Positions 47,284 to 56,770 of a DNA stretch of 64,000 nt are shown piece by piece; the first letter of the stretch is position 1, and each line of letters opens with the position of its first letter. Made by a program: the position numbers and the translations under genes. This DNA comes from an uncultured Pelagibacteraceae bacterium (GTDB taxonomy: Bacteria; Pseudomonadota; Alphaproteobacteria; Pelagibacterales; Pelagibacteraceae). The stretch lies in NCBI GenBank assembly GCA_902594335.1, contig CACJLY010000001.1, positions 62,001-126,000 on the forward strand. Direction: 5' to 3'. The notes under the pieces are model-generated. The model was not told where the DNA came from and searched no databases. It was given only the letters and a program-made list of their open reading frames with translations.

Positions 47284-48503
47284 TTTGTAATTTTAAAGTG
47301 TTTTTTCTTTCCAATTGATAATTTTACATATCCTTTGTCTAAGAGCAAACTTTTATCAATAATAAATTTTTCATCATTTATATTCTTGTTATCTATTTTG
47401 ATAGCATTTGACTTAATCAATCTTCTTATTTCAGATTTCGAAATATCTTTATTTACAAATGAAATTACCTCAACAATATTTTTTGATAGAATATCTTGAG
47501 TAACTTTTATCCCAGGAAGATTTTCACCAGTTGAATTTTCTTGAAATATATTTTTTGCTAGATTTACAGATTTTTTTGCTTCTTTTTCTCCATGTAACAT
47601 TATCGTCGCATTATTCGCTAGCAAAATTTTCAATTCATTAATATCTTTGTGTTTTTCATTATTTATTTCATCTAAAGTCAAATCAGTAAACATTCTTAAA
47701 AACTTTAATACATCTCTATCATCAGTGTTTCGCCAAAATTGCCAATAATCATATGGTGATAACATTTCCTTATTAAGCCATACCGCCCCTTTTTCAGTTT
47801 TACCCATTTTAGTGCCAGATGCCAAAGTTATGAGCGGTGTAGTTAAACCATATACATGATTTCCAGCCTCTCTTTTAATAAGCTCTACTCCATTTACTAT
47901 ATTTCCCCACTGATCTGATCCACCAATTTGAAGGACGCAATTATTAGATTTATTAAGTTCATAAAAATCATATGCCTGTAAAATCATGTAGTTAAATTCC
48001 ATGTAACTTAATGATTGTTCTCTCTCTAGTCTTAATTTCACACTATCGAATGATAACATTTTATTTATTGTAAAATGTCTACCTATGTCTCTTAAAAATT
48101 TTATATAGTTAAGTTTACTTAACCATTTATAGTTATTAACAAAAATTGGTTTCAATTTTGGATTGTTTGTTTTAAGGAATATTTTAAAAACTTTTTTTAT
48201 ATTATTAATATTCTTCTCTATTTGTTTCTCAGAAAGTATTTTTCTAGTTTCTTCTTTTCCAGACGGATCTCCTATTCTTGTTGTTCCTCCACCCAGAAGA
48301 ACGATTGGTCTATGCCCATGTTTCTGTAAAAGTCTAAGGCACATTATTTGTAATAAACTACCAACGTGAAGACTAGGAGCTGTACTATCAAATCCAATAT
48401 ACGCGTTAACACTTTCTTTGTTCAATAAATCTAATAATTCTAATTCATTGGTACATTGATAAAAGTACCCTCTATCTTTAAATTCTTTTAAAAAATTATT
48501 CAT
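47280..48503 (-). CDS. tyrS: Tyrosyl-tRNA synthetase
   Basis: This 407-residue class I synthetase has AYIGFDSTAPSLHVGSLLQ near residue 33 with the HIGH-like HVGS, the Tyr-binding QIGGSDQWGNIV, and the KMSKS-like KMGKT near 230. The C-terminus has an S4-like RNA-binding domain (ISKSEIRRLIKSNAIKID). Its stop overlaps the convergent AsmA-like gene by 4 nt. The divergent anmK start is 47 nt away, a conserved tyrS/anmK arrangement. Confidence 0.95.
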   Translation of the reverse strand: MNNFLKEFKDRGYFYQCTNELELLDLLNKESVNAYIGFDSTAPSLHVGSLLQIMCLRLLQKHGHRPIVLLGGGTTRIGDPSGKEETRKILSEKQIEKNINNIKKVFKIFLKTNNPKLKPIFVNNYKWLSKLNYIKFLRDIGRHFTINKMLSFDSVKLRLEREQSLSYMEFNYMILQAYDFYELNKSNNCVLQIGGSDQWGNIVNGVELIKREAGNHVYGLTTPLITLASGTKMGKTEKGAVWLNKEMLSPYDYWQFWRNTDDRDVLKFLRMFTDLTLDEINNEKHKDINELKILLANNATIMLHGEKEAKKSVNLAKNIFQENSTGENLPGIKVTQDILSKNIVEVISFVNKDISKSEIRRLIKSNAIKIDNKNINDEKFIIDKSLLLDKGYVKLSIGKKKHFKITN

Positions 48504-48550
48504 AGGTCTATAATCTTACAATATACATATTTTAATAAAAAAAAATAAGA

Positions 48551-49645
48551 ATGGAAAAAAATTTATCTGCACTCGGGTTTATGAGTGGAACATCTGGTGA
48601 CGGTGTAGATACTTCCGTTATAAGTTCCAATGGTAAAGACATTATTAATATCAAATATAATAGATTTGATCCTTATCCGATAAGCCTCTCAAATAAAATT
48701 TATAAAGTAAAAGAAAATATTTCAGAAATGCAAGATCTACTTAAATATTCATCTGATATTGAACAATTAGAGATACAAGTTACTAATTTCCATGCTGAGA
48801 TAGCCAATAAAGTATCAAAAGAAATTGATTTTGACCTAATAGGTTTTCATGGTCACACAATTTATCATAATTCATATGAAAAAATTTCTAAACAAATTGG
48901 ACTTGGTATTGATTTATCAAATATGACTAAAAAAATTGTTGTTTATGATTTTAGACAAGAGGATATCAAAAATGGTGGAGAAGGTGCACCTTTAACACCA
49001 ATTTATCACCTTGCTCTAATAAAAGAATTATTCAATGAAAATAATGTAAAAATTCCAATTTCAATATTAAATATTGGTGGTATTGCAAACATTACCGAGA
49101 TTGATAAAGATTTTAAAATTACTAGCAGGGATATAGGTCCAGGAAATTGTTTAATTGATATGTGGGTAAGAAAAAACTCTAATAAATTATTTGATAAGAA
49201 CGGAGATTTTGCTAATAAAGGAAAGACAGACAAATTTATTTTTGACCAATTTCTAGATAATTTTTATTATAGCAAAATCAACTCTAAAAGATCACTAGAT
49301 ACAAACGATTTTGATATTACTTTTGCAAAAGGTTTGTCTTTAGAAAATGGAACAACAACAATTACAGATTTAACATCTGAACTATTGTCAAAAAAAATTG
49401 GAAACTACGATATTTGTGTCTGTGGTGGGGGTAGGAAAAATAAATTCTTAATTAATTCATTAAAAAGTAAAATTGAAAACAAAATATTTCATATTGATGA
49501 TCTAAATATTGATGGTGATTATATAGAGTCCCAAGCATTTGCTTTTCTTGCAATTAGATCTTTTTTAGGTTTGCCAATTTCATTTCCATCGACAACTAAT
49601 TGTGATAGACCTTGTACAGGAGGTGTTGTTGTAGATAATTCTTAA
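48551..49645 (+). CDS. anmK: Anhydro-N-acetylmuramic acid kinase
   Basis: This 364-residue enzyme phosphorylates and opens 1,6-anhydro-MurNAc during peptidoglycan recycling. It opens LGFMSGTSGDGVDTSVI, with GHTIYH near residue 98, LNIGGIANIT near 177, the catalytic-type SRDIGPGNCLIDMWV, and a C-terminal CVCGGGRKN. Downstream is a convergent hydrolase only 3 nt away. Confidence 0.94.
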   Translation: MEKNLSALGFMSGTSGDGVDTSVISSNGKDIINIKYNRFDPYPISLSNKIYKVKENISEMQDLLKYSSDIEQLEIQVTNFHAEIANKVSKEIDFDLIGFHGHTIYHNSYEKISKQIGLGIDLSNMTKKIVVYDFRQEDIKNGGEGAPLTPIYHLALIKELFNENNVKIPISILNIGGIANITEIDKDFKITSRDIGPGNCLIDMWVRKNSNKLFDKNGDFANKGKTDKFIFDQFLDNFYYSKINSKRSLDTNDFDITFAKGLSLENGTTTITDLTSELLSKKIGNYDICVCGGGRKNKFLINSLKSKIENKIFHIDDLNIDGDYIESQAFAFLAIRSFLGLPISFPSTTNCDRPCTGGVVVDNS

Positions 49646-49648
49646 AAT

Positions 49649-50314
49649 TTAGTAGAGAGCTGTTTCTTTTTTAATATATTTGTTTAATGATTTAATTAAA
49701 GCATCTTGATTTTTAGAAAAAAAATGATTTGCTTCAGGGATCGATTCAAATTCTACTTTAATACCTTTTTGCTCACTTAGTCTTTTATTCAAGTCATTTG
49801 TATGTTCGACTGGGACTAGTTCATCTTTCTTTCCATATATCATAGTACCAGAGGTAGGACATGGTGATAAAAAAGTAAAATCATAAACATTTGGTTGTGG
49901 CGAAACTACCACAAATCTATTTATCTCTGGTCTTCTCATTAATAATTGCATTGCAATTAAAGAGCCAAAAGAAAAACCTGAAATCCAACATTGCGAATTA
50001 TCAAAATTTTCTCTTTCTAGCCAATCTAATGCTGCAGCAGCATCAGCGAGTTCACCTTGACCATTATCGAATTCTCCATCACTTTTACCAACTCCTCTAA
50101 AATTTACTCTACAAACTGAAAAATCATTCTCGACAAAAGTTTGAAAAATATCGACAACAACTTTATTATTCATTGTTCCGCCATACTGTGGGTGAGGATG
50201 TAAAACTAGTGCAATTGGTGAAGTGTTTTTTTTGCTTTTAAAATATTTAGCTTCAAGTCTACCAGCAGGTCCTGGTATAAATATTTCTATAATTTTATTG
50301 TCCGATGATGCCAT
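49649..50314 (-). CDS. Alpha/beta hydrolase (serine hydrolase)
   Basis: This 221-residue cytosolic protein has HPHPQYGGTMNNKVV near residue 40, the nucleophile elbow GFSFGSL (Ser near 117), the acid in DELVPVEHT near 168, and the His in EANHFFS near 197. The HPHPxYGGxMxN start defines a family of conserved bacterial hydrolases annotated as phospholipase/carboxylesterase-like or YcjY-type. Substrate unknown. It is divergent from the suf operon, with 129 nt between. Confidence 0.88.
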   Translation of the reverse strand: MASSDNKIIEIFIPGPAGRLEAKYFKSKKNTSPIALVLHPHPQYGGTMNNKVVVDIFQTFVENDFSVCRVNFRGVGKSDGEFDNGQGELADAAAALDWLERENFDNSQCWISGFSFGSLIAMQLLMRRPEINRFVVVSPQPNVYDFTFLSPCPTSGTMIYGKKDELVPVEHTNDLNKRLSEQKGIKVEFESIPEANHFFSKNQDALIKSLNKYIKKETALY

Positions 50315-50369
50315 TGATTATTAATCTCAAAAAAAATTTAGTTTTTTCTATCAAAATTGAGTGACAAAA

Positions 50370-50388
50370 TGCAAGTTTTTAAATTGCA
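50370..50388. promoter_or_regulatory. TGCAA-N9-TTGCA inverted repeat upstream of iscR
   Basis: TGCAA (50370-50374) and TTGCA (50384-50388) form a 5-bp inverted repeat in the hydrolase-iscR spacer, just upstream of the putative suf -35 box. It could be a binding site for a second regulator, but a repeat this short is common by chance in such DNA. Confidence 0.25.
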
Positions 50389-50395
50389 ATTAATC

Positions 50396-50423
50396 TTGAC
50401 TAAAATAGTCGGGTATATATAAG
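50396..50423 (+). promoter_or_regulatory. Putative suf promoter with palindromic IscR-type operator
   Basis: TTGACT (50396-50401) is an exact or near-exact -35 box, and TATAAG (50418-50423) follows after 16 nt as a -10. A perfect palindrome GACTA-AAA-TAGTC (50398-50410) overlaps the -35 and spacer, so a bound repressor would block polymerase. Its place 34 nt before the iscR start makes autoregulation by that Rrf2 protein the simplest reading. Binding is inferred, not shown. Confidence 0.65.
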
Positions 50424-50443
50424 TCCGAAGAATAGCGGGAAAT

Positions 50444-50866
50444 ATGAAATTATCAAGTAAAGGTAGATATGCTGTAATGGCTCTAGCAGATCTAGCAAAA
50501 TTTAATTTAAATGAGCCGGTATCTTTAAGAGACATATCTTTAAGACAAGGTATATCGCTTGTTTACTTAGAACAGCTTTTTTCTAAATTAAAAAAGAACC
50601 AAATTGTTACAAGCGTTAGAGGTAATAAAGGTGGTTACGTATTATCAAAACAAGCTTCTGAGATAAAAATTTCAGATGTATTTATTGCTGTCGATGAAAA
50701 AGTAAAAACAGTTGGATGTGAAAAACATTCAGAGAGTGGATGCAACGGCAAATCTTCTAAATGTATTACGCATGATTTATGGGATGAGCTAGAAGATTAT
50801 ATAAATAACTTTTTCCAGCAAAAAACATTAAGTGATTTAATTAATAAGAGAACTTTAAATGGATAA
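50444..50866 (+). CDS. iscR: Rrf2-family Fe-S regulator (IscR-like)
   Basis: This 140-residue winged-helix regulator opens [18 protein letters not shown] and has the [20 protein letters not shown] recognition region with Glu43. It then carries three cysteines, Cys92, Cys100 and Cys107, with His110 close by, which match the Fe-S ligand set of IscR. It likely senses Fe-S status and controls the suf genes that follow. It overlaps sufB by 8 nt. The Cys spacing (7 and 6 residues between) is wider than in E. coli IscR. Confidence 0.9.
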   Translation: MKLSSKGRYAVMALADLAKFNLNEPVSLRDISLRQGISLVYLEQLFSKLKKNQIVTSVRGNKGGYVLSKQASEIKISDVFIAVDEKVKTVGCEKHSESGCNGKSSKCITHDLWDELEDYINNFFQQKTLSDLINKRTLNG

Positions 50867-52301
50867 CAGGCAAAAGGAAATTGATAATCTAAAAGATTAT
50901 AAGTACGGTTTTACAACTGATATTGAAAACACAAGAGCACCCAAGGGATTAAATGAAGATGTCATAAAATTTATCTCTAATATTAAAAAAGAACCACAAT
51001 GGATGCTTAATTTTAGATTAAAAGCATATGAAAGATTTAAACAGTTAAAAGAACCTGATTGGCAAAAACCAAAATATCCAAAAATAGATTACCAAGATTT
51101 ATATTATTATTCGGCACCTAAAAGTATGAAAGATAAACCAAAAAATTTAGATGATTTAGACCCTAAACTTTTAGAAACTTATAAAAAATTAGGTATACCA
51201 CTACAAGAGCAAAAAAGACTTAATGGGATAGCGGTTGATGCAGTATTTGACTCTGTTTCTGTCGCAACAACATTTAGAGAAGAACTTACAAAACAAGGGA
51301 TTATTTTTTGTCCAATATCAGAAGCTATACAAAATCATCCAGAATTAGTTAAAAAATATTTAGGTTCAGTAATACCAGTTACCGACCATTTTTTTGCAAC
51401 TTTAAATTCTGCGGTTTTTACTGATGGATCATTTGCCTACATACCAGAAGGTGTACGTTGCCCAATGGAGCTTTCAACATACTTTAGAATTAACGCTTCT
51501 AACACAGGACAATTTGAAAGAACACTAATTGTTGCTGATAAGGGAAGCTATGTAAGTTATTTAGAAGGTTGTACTGCTCCAATGCGAGATGAAAATCAGT
51601 TACATGCCGCAAATGTTGAATTAGTTGCATTAGATGATGCGGAGATAAAATATTCTACAGTTCAGAATTGGTATCCTGGAGATAAAGATGGAAAAGGTGG
51701 AATTTATAATTTTGTAACAAAACGTGGATTGTGTAAAGGTAAGAACTCCAAAATCTCTTGGACGCAAGTCGAAACTGGTTCTGCTATTACTTGGAAATAT
51801 CCAAGTTGTATTTTAAAAGGTGATAATTCTGTGGGAGAATTTTACTCTATAGCTATTACAAATAACCATCAAAAAGCAGATACTGGAACTAAAATGATTC
51901 ACTTAGGAAAAAATACTAAAAGCAAAATAATATCAAAAGGTATTAGTGCTGGTTTCTCAGATATGACTTACAGAGGGTTAGTTGATATTTCATCAAAAGC
52001 CACAAATTCCAATAATTATACTCAATGTGACTCTTTATTAATGGGTAACAAATGCGGAGCTCATACAGTTCCATATATTAAAAATAAAAATTCAGAATCA
52101 AATATTGCTCATGAAGCAACAACATCAAAAATTAGTGAAGAACAACTACACTACTGTCAACAGAGAGGCTTGAGTGCTGAAGAGGCAGTAGGATTAATTG
52201 TTAATGGATTTTGTAAAGAGGTATTACAACAATTACCAATGGAATTTGCCGTAGAGGCTCAAAAACTAGTTGGTATTAGCTTAGAAGGTAGTGTCGGTTA
52301 A
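50859..52301 (+). CDS. sufB: Fe-S assembly scaffold SufB
   Basis: This 480-residue protein is the core of the SufBC2D scaffold. It has [10 protein letters not shown] at the N-terminus, a long beta-helix, [24 protein letters not shown] near residue 232, [16 protein letters not shown] near 365, and a C-terminal [16 protein letters not shown]. It overlaps iscR by 8 nt and shares one base with sufC. Length and motifs are standard. Confidence 0.96.
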   Translation: MDNRQKEIDNLKDYKYGFTTDIENTRAPKGLNEDVIKFISNIKKEPQWMLNFRLKAYERFKQLKEPDWQKPKYPKIDYQDLYYYSAPKSMKDKPKNLDDLDPKLLETYKKLGIPLQEQKRLNGIAVDAVFDSVSVATTFREELTKQGIIFCPISEAIQNHPELVKKYLGSVIPVTDHFFATLNSAVFTDGSFAYIPEGVRCPMELSTYFRINASNTGQFERTLIVADKGSYVSYLEGCTAPMRDENQLHAANVELVALDDAEIKYSTVQNWYPGDKDGKGGIYNFVTKRGLCKGKNSKISWTQVETGSAITWKYPSCILKGDNSVGEFYSIAITNNHQKADTGTKMIHLGKNTKSKIISKGISAGFSDMTYRGLVDISSKATNSNNYTQCDSLLMGNKCGAHTVPYIKNKNSESNIAHEATTSKISEEQLHYCQQRGLSAEEAVGLIVNGFCKEVLQQLPMEFAVEAQKLVGISLEGSVG

Positions 52302-53035
52302 TGTTAAAAATAAATAAGTTAAACGCAAAAATTGATAGCAAAGAAATTTTAAAGGAATTTTCTCTAAATATTAATCCTGGTGAGGTTCATGCTATTATGG
52401 GACCAAATGGATCTGGTAAAAGCACTCTATCAAATATTTTATCAGGTAAAAAAGGATATGAAGTTTCAGGAGAAGTACTTTTTGAGGAAAAAGATTTATT
52501 TGAACTTGAAACTGAGGAAAGAGCTCATAAAGGTATTTTTCTTGCCTTTCAATATCCATTAGAAATCCCAGGTGTTAATACAAATATATTCCTAAAGACT
52601 TCATTAAATGCAGTTAGGAAAGCAAGGGGTGAGAAAGAGCTAGATGCTATAGAATTTTTAAAATTAGTGAAAGAAAAATCTAAAGAACTTAAATTTGATG
52701 AAGAAAAGTTAAATAGACAACTAAATGTTGGTTTTTCAGGTGGAGAGAAAAAGAAAAATGAAATTTTACAAATGTCATTATTAGCTCCTAAATTATCAAT
52801 TTTAGATGAAACAGATTCAGGTCTAGATATCGATGCACTAAGAATTGTAGCTGATGGAGTTAATACATTAAGGGATAATAAAAATTCATTTTTAATAATT
52901 ACACATTACCAAAGATTACTTGATTATATTAAACCTGATTTTGTCCATGTGCTAATGGATGGAAAAATTGTAAAATCTGGTGGCGCAGAATTAGCTTTGG
53001 AATTAGAAAAAAAGGGGTATGAAAATTATCATTAG
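52301..53035 (+). CDS. sufC: Fe-S assembly ATPase SufC
   Basis: This 244-residue ABC-type ATPase drives conformational change of SufB-SufD. Walker A is [13 protein letters not shown] near residue 35, the ABC signature is [12 protein letters not shown] near 150, and Walker B with [19 protein letters not shown] near 170. It lies between sufB and sufD with no spacer. Confidence 0.96.
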   Translation: MLKINKLNAKIDSKEILKEFSLNINPGEVHAIMGPNGSGKSTLSNILSGKKGYEVSGEVLFEEKDLFELETEERAHKGIFLAFQYPLEIPGVNTNIFLKTSLNAVRKARGEKELDAIEFLKLVKEKSKELKFDEEKLNRQLNVGFSGGEKKKNEILQMSLLAPKLSILDETDSGLDIDALRIVADGVNTLRDNKNSFLIITHYQRLLDYIKPDFVHVLMDGKIVKSGGAELALELEKKGYENYH

Positions 53036-54283
53036 ATGAAAGAACAATTACAAAAAGATTTTGATAATACTATAAAAAATTTAACTTTATCTCAAAAGGA
53101 TATTGAAATAAAAAAATTTTATTTAGATAATTTTATTAATAAAGGTTTTCCAAACAGAAAAGAAGAAGATTGGAAATTTTCTGACCTTAACCAAATAATA
53201 AAAAAAAATATTGGAGAGATAAGTTTTTACAGTGACTATACATCTACAAATAAAGTTGATACTTCTGCATTTGTAGATGGTTTAGAGCACAACAAAATTG
53301 TATTTATCAATGGTAGAATTGAAAAAATTGATTTTGATTATGAAAAAAAAGACCAAATAGAAATAATTGATCAGTCGGAAACTATTAATAAATTTAATAA
53401 TAATAGCTCTTTATCAGACTTAAATGGCGCTTTTACTAACAAGTCATTTAAAATAGTGGTAAAAAAGGGTTACCAATTAACAAAACCTCTTATTATCTAT
53501 CATACAACCAACTCTAAAATTTGGTCAAAAAATATTAATTTAAGATTAAATTTTGAATTGTATGAAAATAGTTCATTAAGATTAATTGATTTATTTAAAG
53601 ACACTTCAGAAAAAAATTTTATCAATATTTTTTATAACTTTGATCTTAAAGAAAATTCTATTTTAAAAAATTTCAAAGTAGATAAGTTTGAAAATAAAAA
53701 TATTAAGTATTCATTCAATAATATTGAGCAAGATAAAAACAGTATTTCAGAAACATTTATTTTATCATCAGGATCAAATTTTTGTAAGAATGAAATTAAT
53801 TGTAACTTAAATGGAGAATATTCGTCGGCTTTTGTAAATGGTATTTTCTCTGTAAATAATAATAAACTTCATGAAATTAGAACAATCATAAATCACTTAA
53901 CTGAAAATACAAAAAGTTATCAACTTATAAAAAGCGTTTTAGAAGATAGTTCTAGAGCAGTATATCAAGGGAAAATATTTGTTAATCCTAAAGCACAAAA
54001 AACAGATGGTTATCAATTGAGTAAAGCAATATTGTTAAATAAAGATTCTGAGTTCAATGCTAAACCAGAGTTAGAAATTTATGCAGATGACGTTAAATGT
54101 TCACACGGTTCTGCATCAGGTAGTCTTAATGAGGACTCGATATTTTATTTAATGTCTAGAGGATTAAATTATCAACAATCAAGAGAACTTTTGATAAATG
54201 GTTTTCTGTTAGATGTTGTTGAAAAAATTACAGATCCTGAAGTAAAAAATTTAATTAAAAATATGATCGGAATTAAGGAATGA
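53036..54283 (+). CDS. sufD: Fe-S assembly scaffold SufD
   Basis: This 415-residue SufB paralogue completes the SufBC2D complex. The N-terminus has KGFPNRKEEDWKFSDLN, which is a family signature, and the C-terminal core carries PKAQKTDGYQLSKAILL, DDVKCSHGSASGSL and a final SRELLINGFLLDVV. It begins directly after sufC and overlaps sufS by 4 nt. The central region is diverged. Confidence 0.94.
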   Translation: MKEQLQKDFDNTIKNLTLSQKDIEIKKFYLDNFINKGFPNRKEEDWKFSDLNQIIKKNIGEISFYSDYTSTNKVDTSAFVDGLEHNKIVFINGRIEKIDFDYEKKDQIEIIDQSETINKFNNNSSLSDLNGAFTNKSFKIVVKKGYQLTKPLIIYHTTNSKIWSKNINLRLNFELYENSSLRLIDLFKDTSEKNFINIFYNFDLKENSILKNFKVDKFENKNIKYSFNNIEQDKNSISETFILSSGSNFCKNEINCNLNGEYSSAFVNGIFSVNNNKLHEIRTIINHLTENTKSYQLIKSVLEDSSRAVYQGKIFVNPKAQKTDGYQLSKAILLNKDSEFNAKPELEIYADDVKCSHGSASGSLNEDSIFYLMSRGLNYQQSRELLINGFLLDVVEKITDPEVKNLIKNMIGIKE

Positions 54284-55500
54284 AACTAGATAATATAAAA
54301 GATGAGTTTCCAATATTTGATGAAAAAATTCAAAATAATGATTTAGTTTATTTAGATAGCGCTAACTCATCACAAAAACCAAAAGTAGTAGCGGATAAAA
54401 TAAATGAGTTTTATACTAAGCAATTTTCAAATGTTGGAAGAAGTGTTCATTATTTAGCAGTTGCAGCAACAAACTTATATGAAAATACAAGATCGTCTGT
54501 TCAAAAATATATTAATGCTAAGGATAAAAATGAAATAGTTTTTACTAAAGGAGCAACCGAAGCTTTAAATTTAGTAGCTAATACTCTAGGGCAAAAATAT
54601 CTGAACGAAGGCGATGAAATTTTAATTACAGAGCTTGAGCATCATTCAAATTATGTGCCTTGGCATTTCTTGAGAAAATCAAAGAATATAAAAATTAATT
54701 TTGCAGAGGTAAATGAAGATGGAGATATTTCTCTGGAGGATATTGAAAAAAAAATAACCTCTAAGACTAAAGTAATTGCCATTACTCATCTATCTAACGT
54801 GACGGGAGCAATATTGCCTGTTAAAGAAATAACAGATCTTGCCCACTCAAAGGGAATAATAGTTGTCATTGATGGTTGTCAGGGAGCTCCTCATCTTAAA
54901 TTGGATATGCAAGACTTAGATTGTGATTTTTATGCAATATCATGCCATAAAATGTATGGGCCTACTGGACTTGGTGTTTTGTATGGTAAAAAGAAGTGGT
55001 TAGAAGAACTGCCACCCTATCAAGGTGGAGGTGGAATGATTAGAGAAGTCAAGAAAGATAAAATATCTTACGGTGATTTACCAAATAAATATGAGGCTGG
55101 TACCATGGCTACAGCTCAAGTTATTGCATTTGATCAGTCAATTAAGTTTATGGAGAGTATTGGTATAGAGAATATAATGAAACATGAAGCTGATTTAGTT
55201 GAGTATGGTCAAGAGCTTTTACAAAAAAATAATTCTGTTAAGTTAATTGGAAGTCCAAAAAACAAAGGGGGAGTTTTATCCTTCACATTGGAGGGTGTTC
55301 ATCCACATGATATTGCAACAATACTTGATGAAGACGGAGTTGCAATAAGAGCAGGTCATCATTGCTGTCAAATATTACATGACAAATTAAATATACCTGC
55401 TAGTGCAAGAGCGTCAGTTGGAATTTATAACACTAAAGATGACTTAGATAAGTTAAATGACTCTATTAATAACTGTAAAAAAATATTTAATTTAAAATGA
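54280..55500 (+). CDS. sufS: Cysteine desulfurase SufS
   Basis: This 406-residue PLP enzyme takes sulfur from cysteine. The PLP Lys is in AISCHKMYGPTGLGV near residue 226, His in ELEHHSNYVPW near 125, and the catalytic Cys in AIRAGHHCCQ near 363. It is a group II desulfurase; the partner here is SufU. It overlaps sufD and sufU by 4 nt each. Confidence 0.96.
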   Translation: MKLDNIKDEFPIFDEKIQNNDLVYLDSANSSQKPKVVADKINEFYTKQFSNVGRSVHYLAVAATNLYENTRSSVQKYINAKDKNEIVFTKGATEALNLVANTLGQKYLNEGDEILITELEHHSNYVPWHFLRKSKNIKINFAEVNEDGDISLEDIEKKITSKTKVIAITHLSNVTGAILPVKEITDLAHSKGIIVVIDGCQGAPHLKLDMQDLDCDFYAISCHKMYGPTGLGVLYGKKKWLEELPPYQGGGGMIREVKKDKISYGDLPNKYEAGTMATAQVIAFDQSIKFMESIGIENIMKHEADLVEYGQELLQKNNSVKLIGSPKNKGGVLSFTLEGVHPHDIATILDEDGVAIRAGHHCCQILHDKLNIPASARASVGIYNTKDDLDKLNDSINNCKKIFNLK

Positions 55501-55961
55501 ACTTAAAAGAACTTTATCAAGAAATTATTTTAGAACATGGAAAAAATCCAAGGAATCTTGGAAAAGTACATGAGTTTAATAAAGATGCAAAAGGTCATAA
55601 CCCTTTATGTGGAGACAATGTTCATGTTTATCTTAAATTAAATGGACAAAAAATAGTTGAGGAAATTTCATTTGAGGGACGTGGATGTGCTATTTCAATG
55701 GCATCAGCTTCAATCATGACAGATTTAATTAAAGGCAAAAATGAACACGAGGCTAAAGAGATAGTTGAAGACTTTTTAGGAATGATAAAAGAAAATCCAG
55801 ACTTAAAATCAGAATACTTAAAAGACGACGAAAAAACTAAATTAATGTGTTTATCTGGTGTTAAACAATATCCAATGAGAGTTAAGTGCGCAACATTATC
55901 GTGGCACACTCTTACATCAGCAATGGATAACTCAAAAGAAATCACTAAAACCGAGTCGTAA
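55497..55961 (+). CDS. sufU: SufU-type sulfur acceptor
   Basis: This 154-residue IscU-fold protein takes sulfur from SufS. The cysteines are in NPLCGDNV, EGRGCAISMASAS and MRVKCATLSW, with Asp in the first motif; these are the Zn/thiol ligands of SufU. It has the insertion between the second and third Cys that separates SufU from IscU. No SufE is in the operon. It is 4 nt upstream of sufT. Confidence 0.92.
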   Translation: MNLKELYQEIILEHGKNPRNLGKVHEFNKDAKGHNPLCGDNVHVYLKLNGQKIVEEISFEGRGCAISMASASIMTDLIKGKNEHEAKEIVEDFLGMIKENPDLKSEYLKDDEKTKLMCLSGVKQYPMRVKCATLSWHTLTSAMDNSKEITKTES

Positions 55962-55965
55962 CTTT

Positions 55966-56262
55966 ATGGAATTAAAAGAAAAAGTAATTGAAGAAATAAA
56001 AAAAATTTACGATCCTGAAATACCAGTAAATATTTACGAACTTGGATTAATATATGATATTGCTGTAGATAAAAAAAATATTAGTGTAAAAATGACACTT
56101 ACCACTCCAAATTGTCCAGTAGCTGAAAGTTTGCCTAAAGAAGTTAAAGATAGTATTATGCAATTAGAAGAAGTTGACAAAGTAGATTTAGATTTAGTTT
56201 GGGAACCACCATGGGATAAGTCTATGATGTCAGAAGCAGCAAAATTAGAGTTAAACTTATGA
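55966..56262 (+). CDS. sufT: SufT/DUF59 Fe-S carrier maturation protein
   Basis: This 98-residue MIP18-family (DUF59) protein has KIYDPEIPVNIYELGLIYDI near residue 15, the TLTTPNCPVAESLPKEV segment with a conserved Cys near 52, and a C-terminal DLVWEPPWDKSMMSE. SufT helps mature Fe-S proteins under high demand. It lies between sufU and the A-type carrier. Confidence 0.94.
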   Translation: MELKEKVIEEIKKIYDPEIPVNIYELGLIYDIAVDKKNISVKMTLTTPNCPVAESLPKEVKDSIMQLEEVDKVDLDLVWEPPWDKSMMSEAAKLELNL

Positions 56263-56594
56263 CAAAACAAGTTATATCATTAAGCGATCAAGCAGCAAAC
56301 AGGATAAAGGAAATTATGTCTTCAGCTGAAAATGGATCTATTGGTGTTAGAGTTGGTGTAAAATCAGGTGGATGTGCAGGAATGTCTTATATTATGGAAT
56401 ACACAAAAGAAATTAATCCTAATGATGAGGTTATTGAGGATAAGGGAGTAAAAGTGTTTATTGACCCAGCAGCTGTAATGTATCTTTTTGGAACTGAAAT
56501 GGATTATAAAAAAGAGCAATTTTCCTCTCAATTTGTGTTTAATAACCCTAATGAAACTGAAAGATGCGGTTGCGGAGAGTCTTTTAAAGTTTAA
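56259..56594 (+). CDS. sufA: A-type Fe-S carrier (SufA/ErpA-like)
   Basis: This 111-residue HesB/IscA-family protein carries the three conserved cysteines, one in VKSGGCAGMSYIMEY and two in ERCGCGESFKV at the C-terminus. It delivers clusters from the SufBCD scaffold to targets. It overlaps sufT by 4 nt and closes the operon. It is followed with no spacer by a small ORF on the opposite strand. Confidence 0.95.
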   Translation: MTKQVISLSDQAANRIKEIMSSAENGSIGVRVGVKSGGCAGMSYIMEYTKEINPNDEVIEDKGVKVFIDPAAVMYLFGTEMDYKKEQFSSQFVFNNPNETERCGCGESFKV

Positions 56595-56732
56595 TTATTG
56601 GTAATAAGAAATAAACCAATATTGGCCTCTTTTATTCATTGAATAAGTTTTATTTTTTCTACGCTTAGGTTTTCTAATTTCAGGCTTATTATAACCAATA
56701 ATATTTTTTAATGTTGATATGATCTTTGTCAT
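56595..56732 (-). CDS. Small basic hypothetical protein (45 aa)
   Basis: This ORF falls below the track's length limit. It starts MTKIISTLKNIIGYNKPE, is rich in Lys/Arg in the middle (RKPKRRKNK), and ends with an aromatic stretch (RGQYWFISYYQ). An AAAAGG lies just upstream of the ATG as a possible ribosome-binding site. Its stop directly abuts the sufA stop, as in other convergent pairs here. That fit, the composition and the occupied space suggest a real gene. No family is recognised. Confidence 0.55.
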   Translation of the reverse strand: MTKIISTLKNIIGYNKPEIRKPKRRKNKTYSMNKRGQYWFISYYQ

Positions 56733-56770
56733 ACCTTTTCATAACAAAAATAAATGAAATTAGAATTCTA

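Noticed and set aside
50338-50535. 65-residue minus-strand ORF across the iscR promoter
   Set aside because: It covers the promoter and the iscR N-terminus and shows no protein-like features.
55628-55945. 105-residue minus-strand ORF inside sufU
   Set aside because: Antisense to a well-conserved sufU with all its Cys motifs; a shadow frame.
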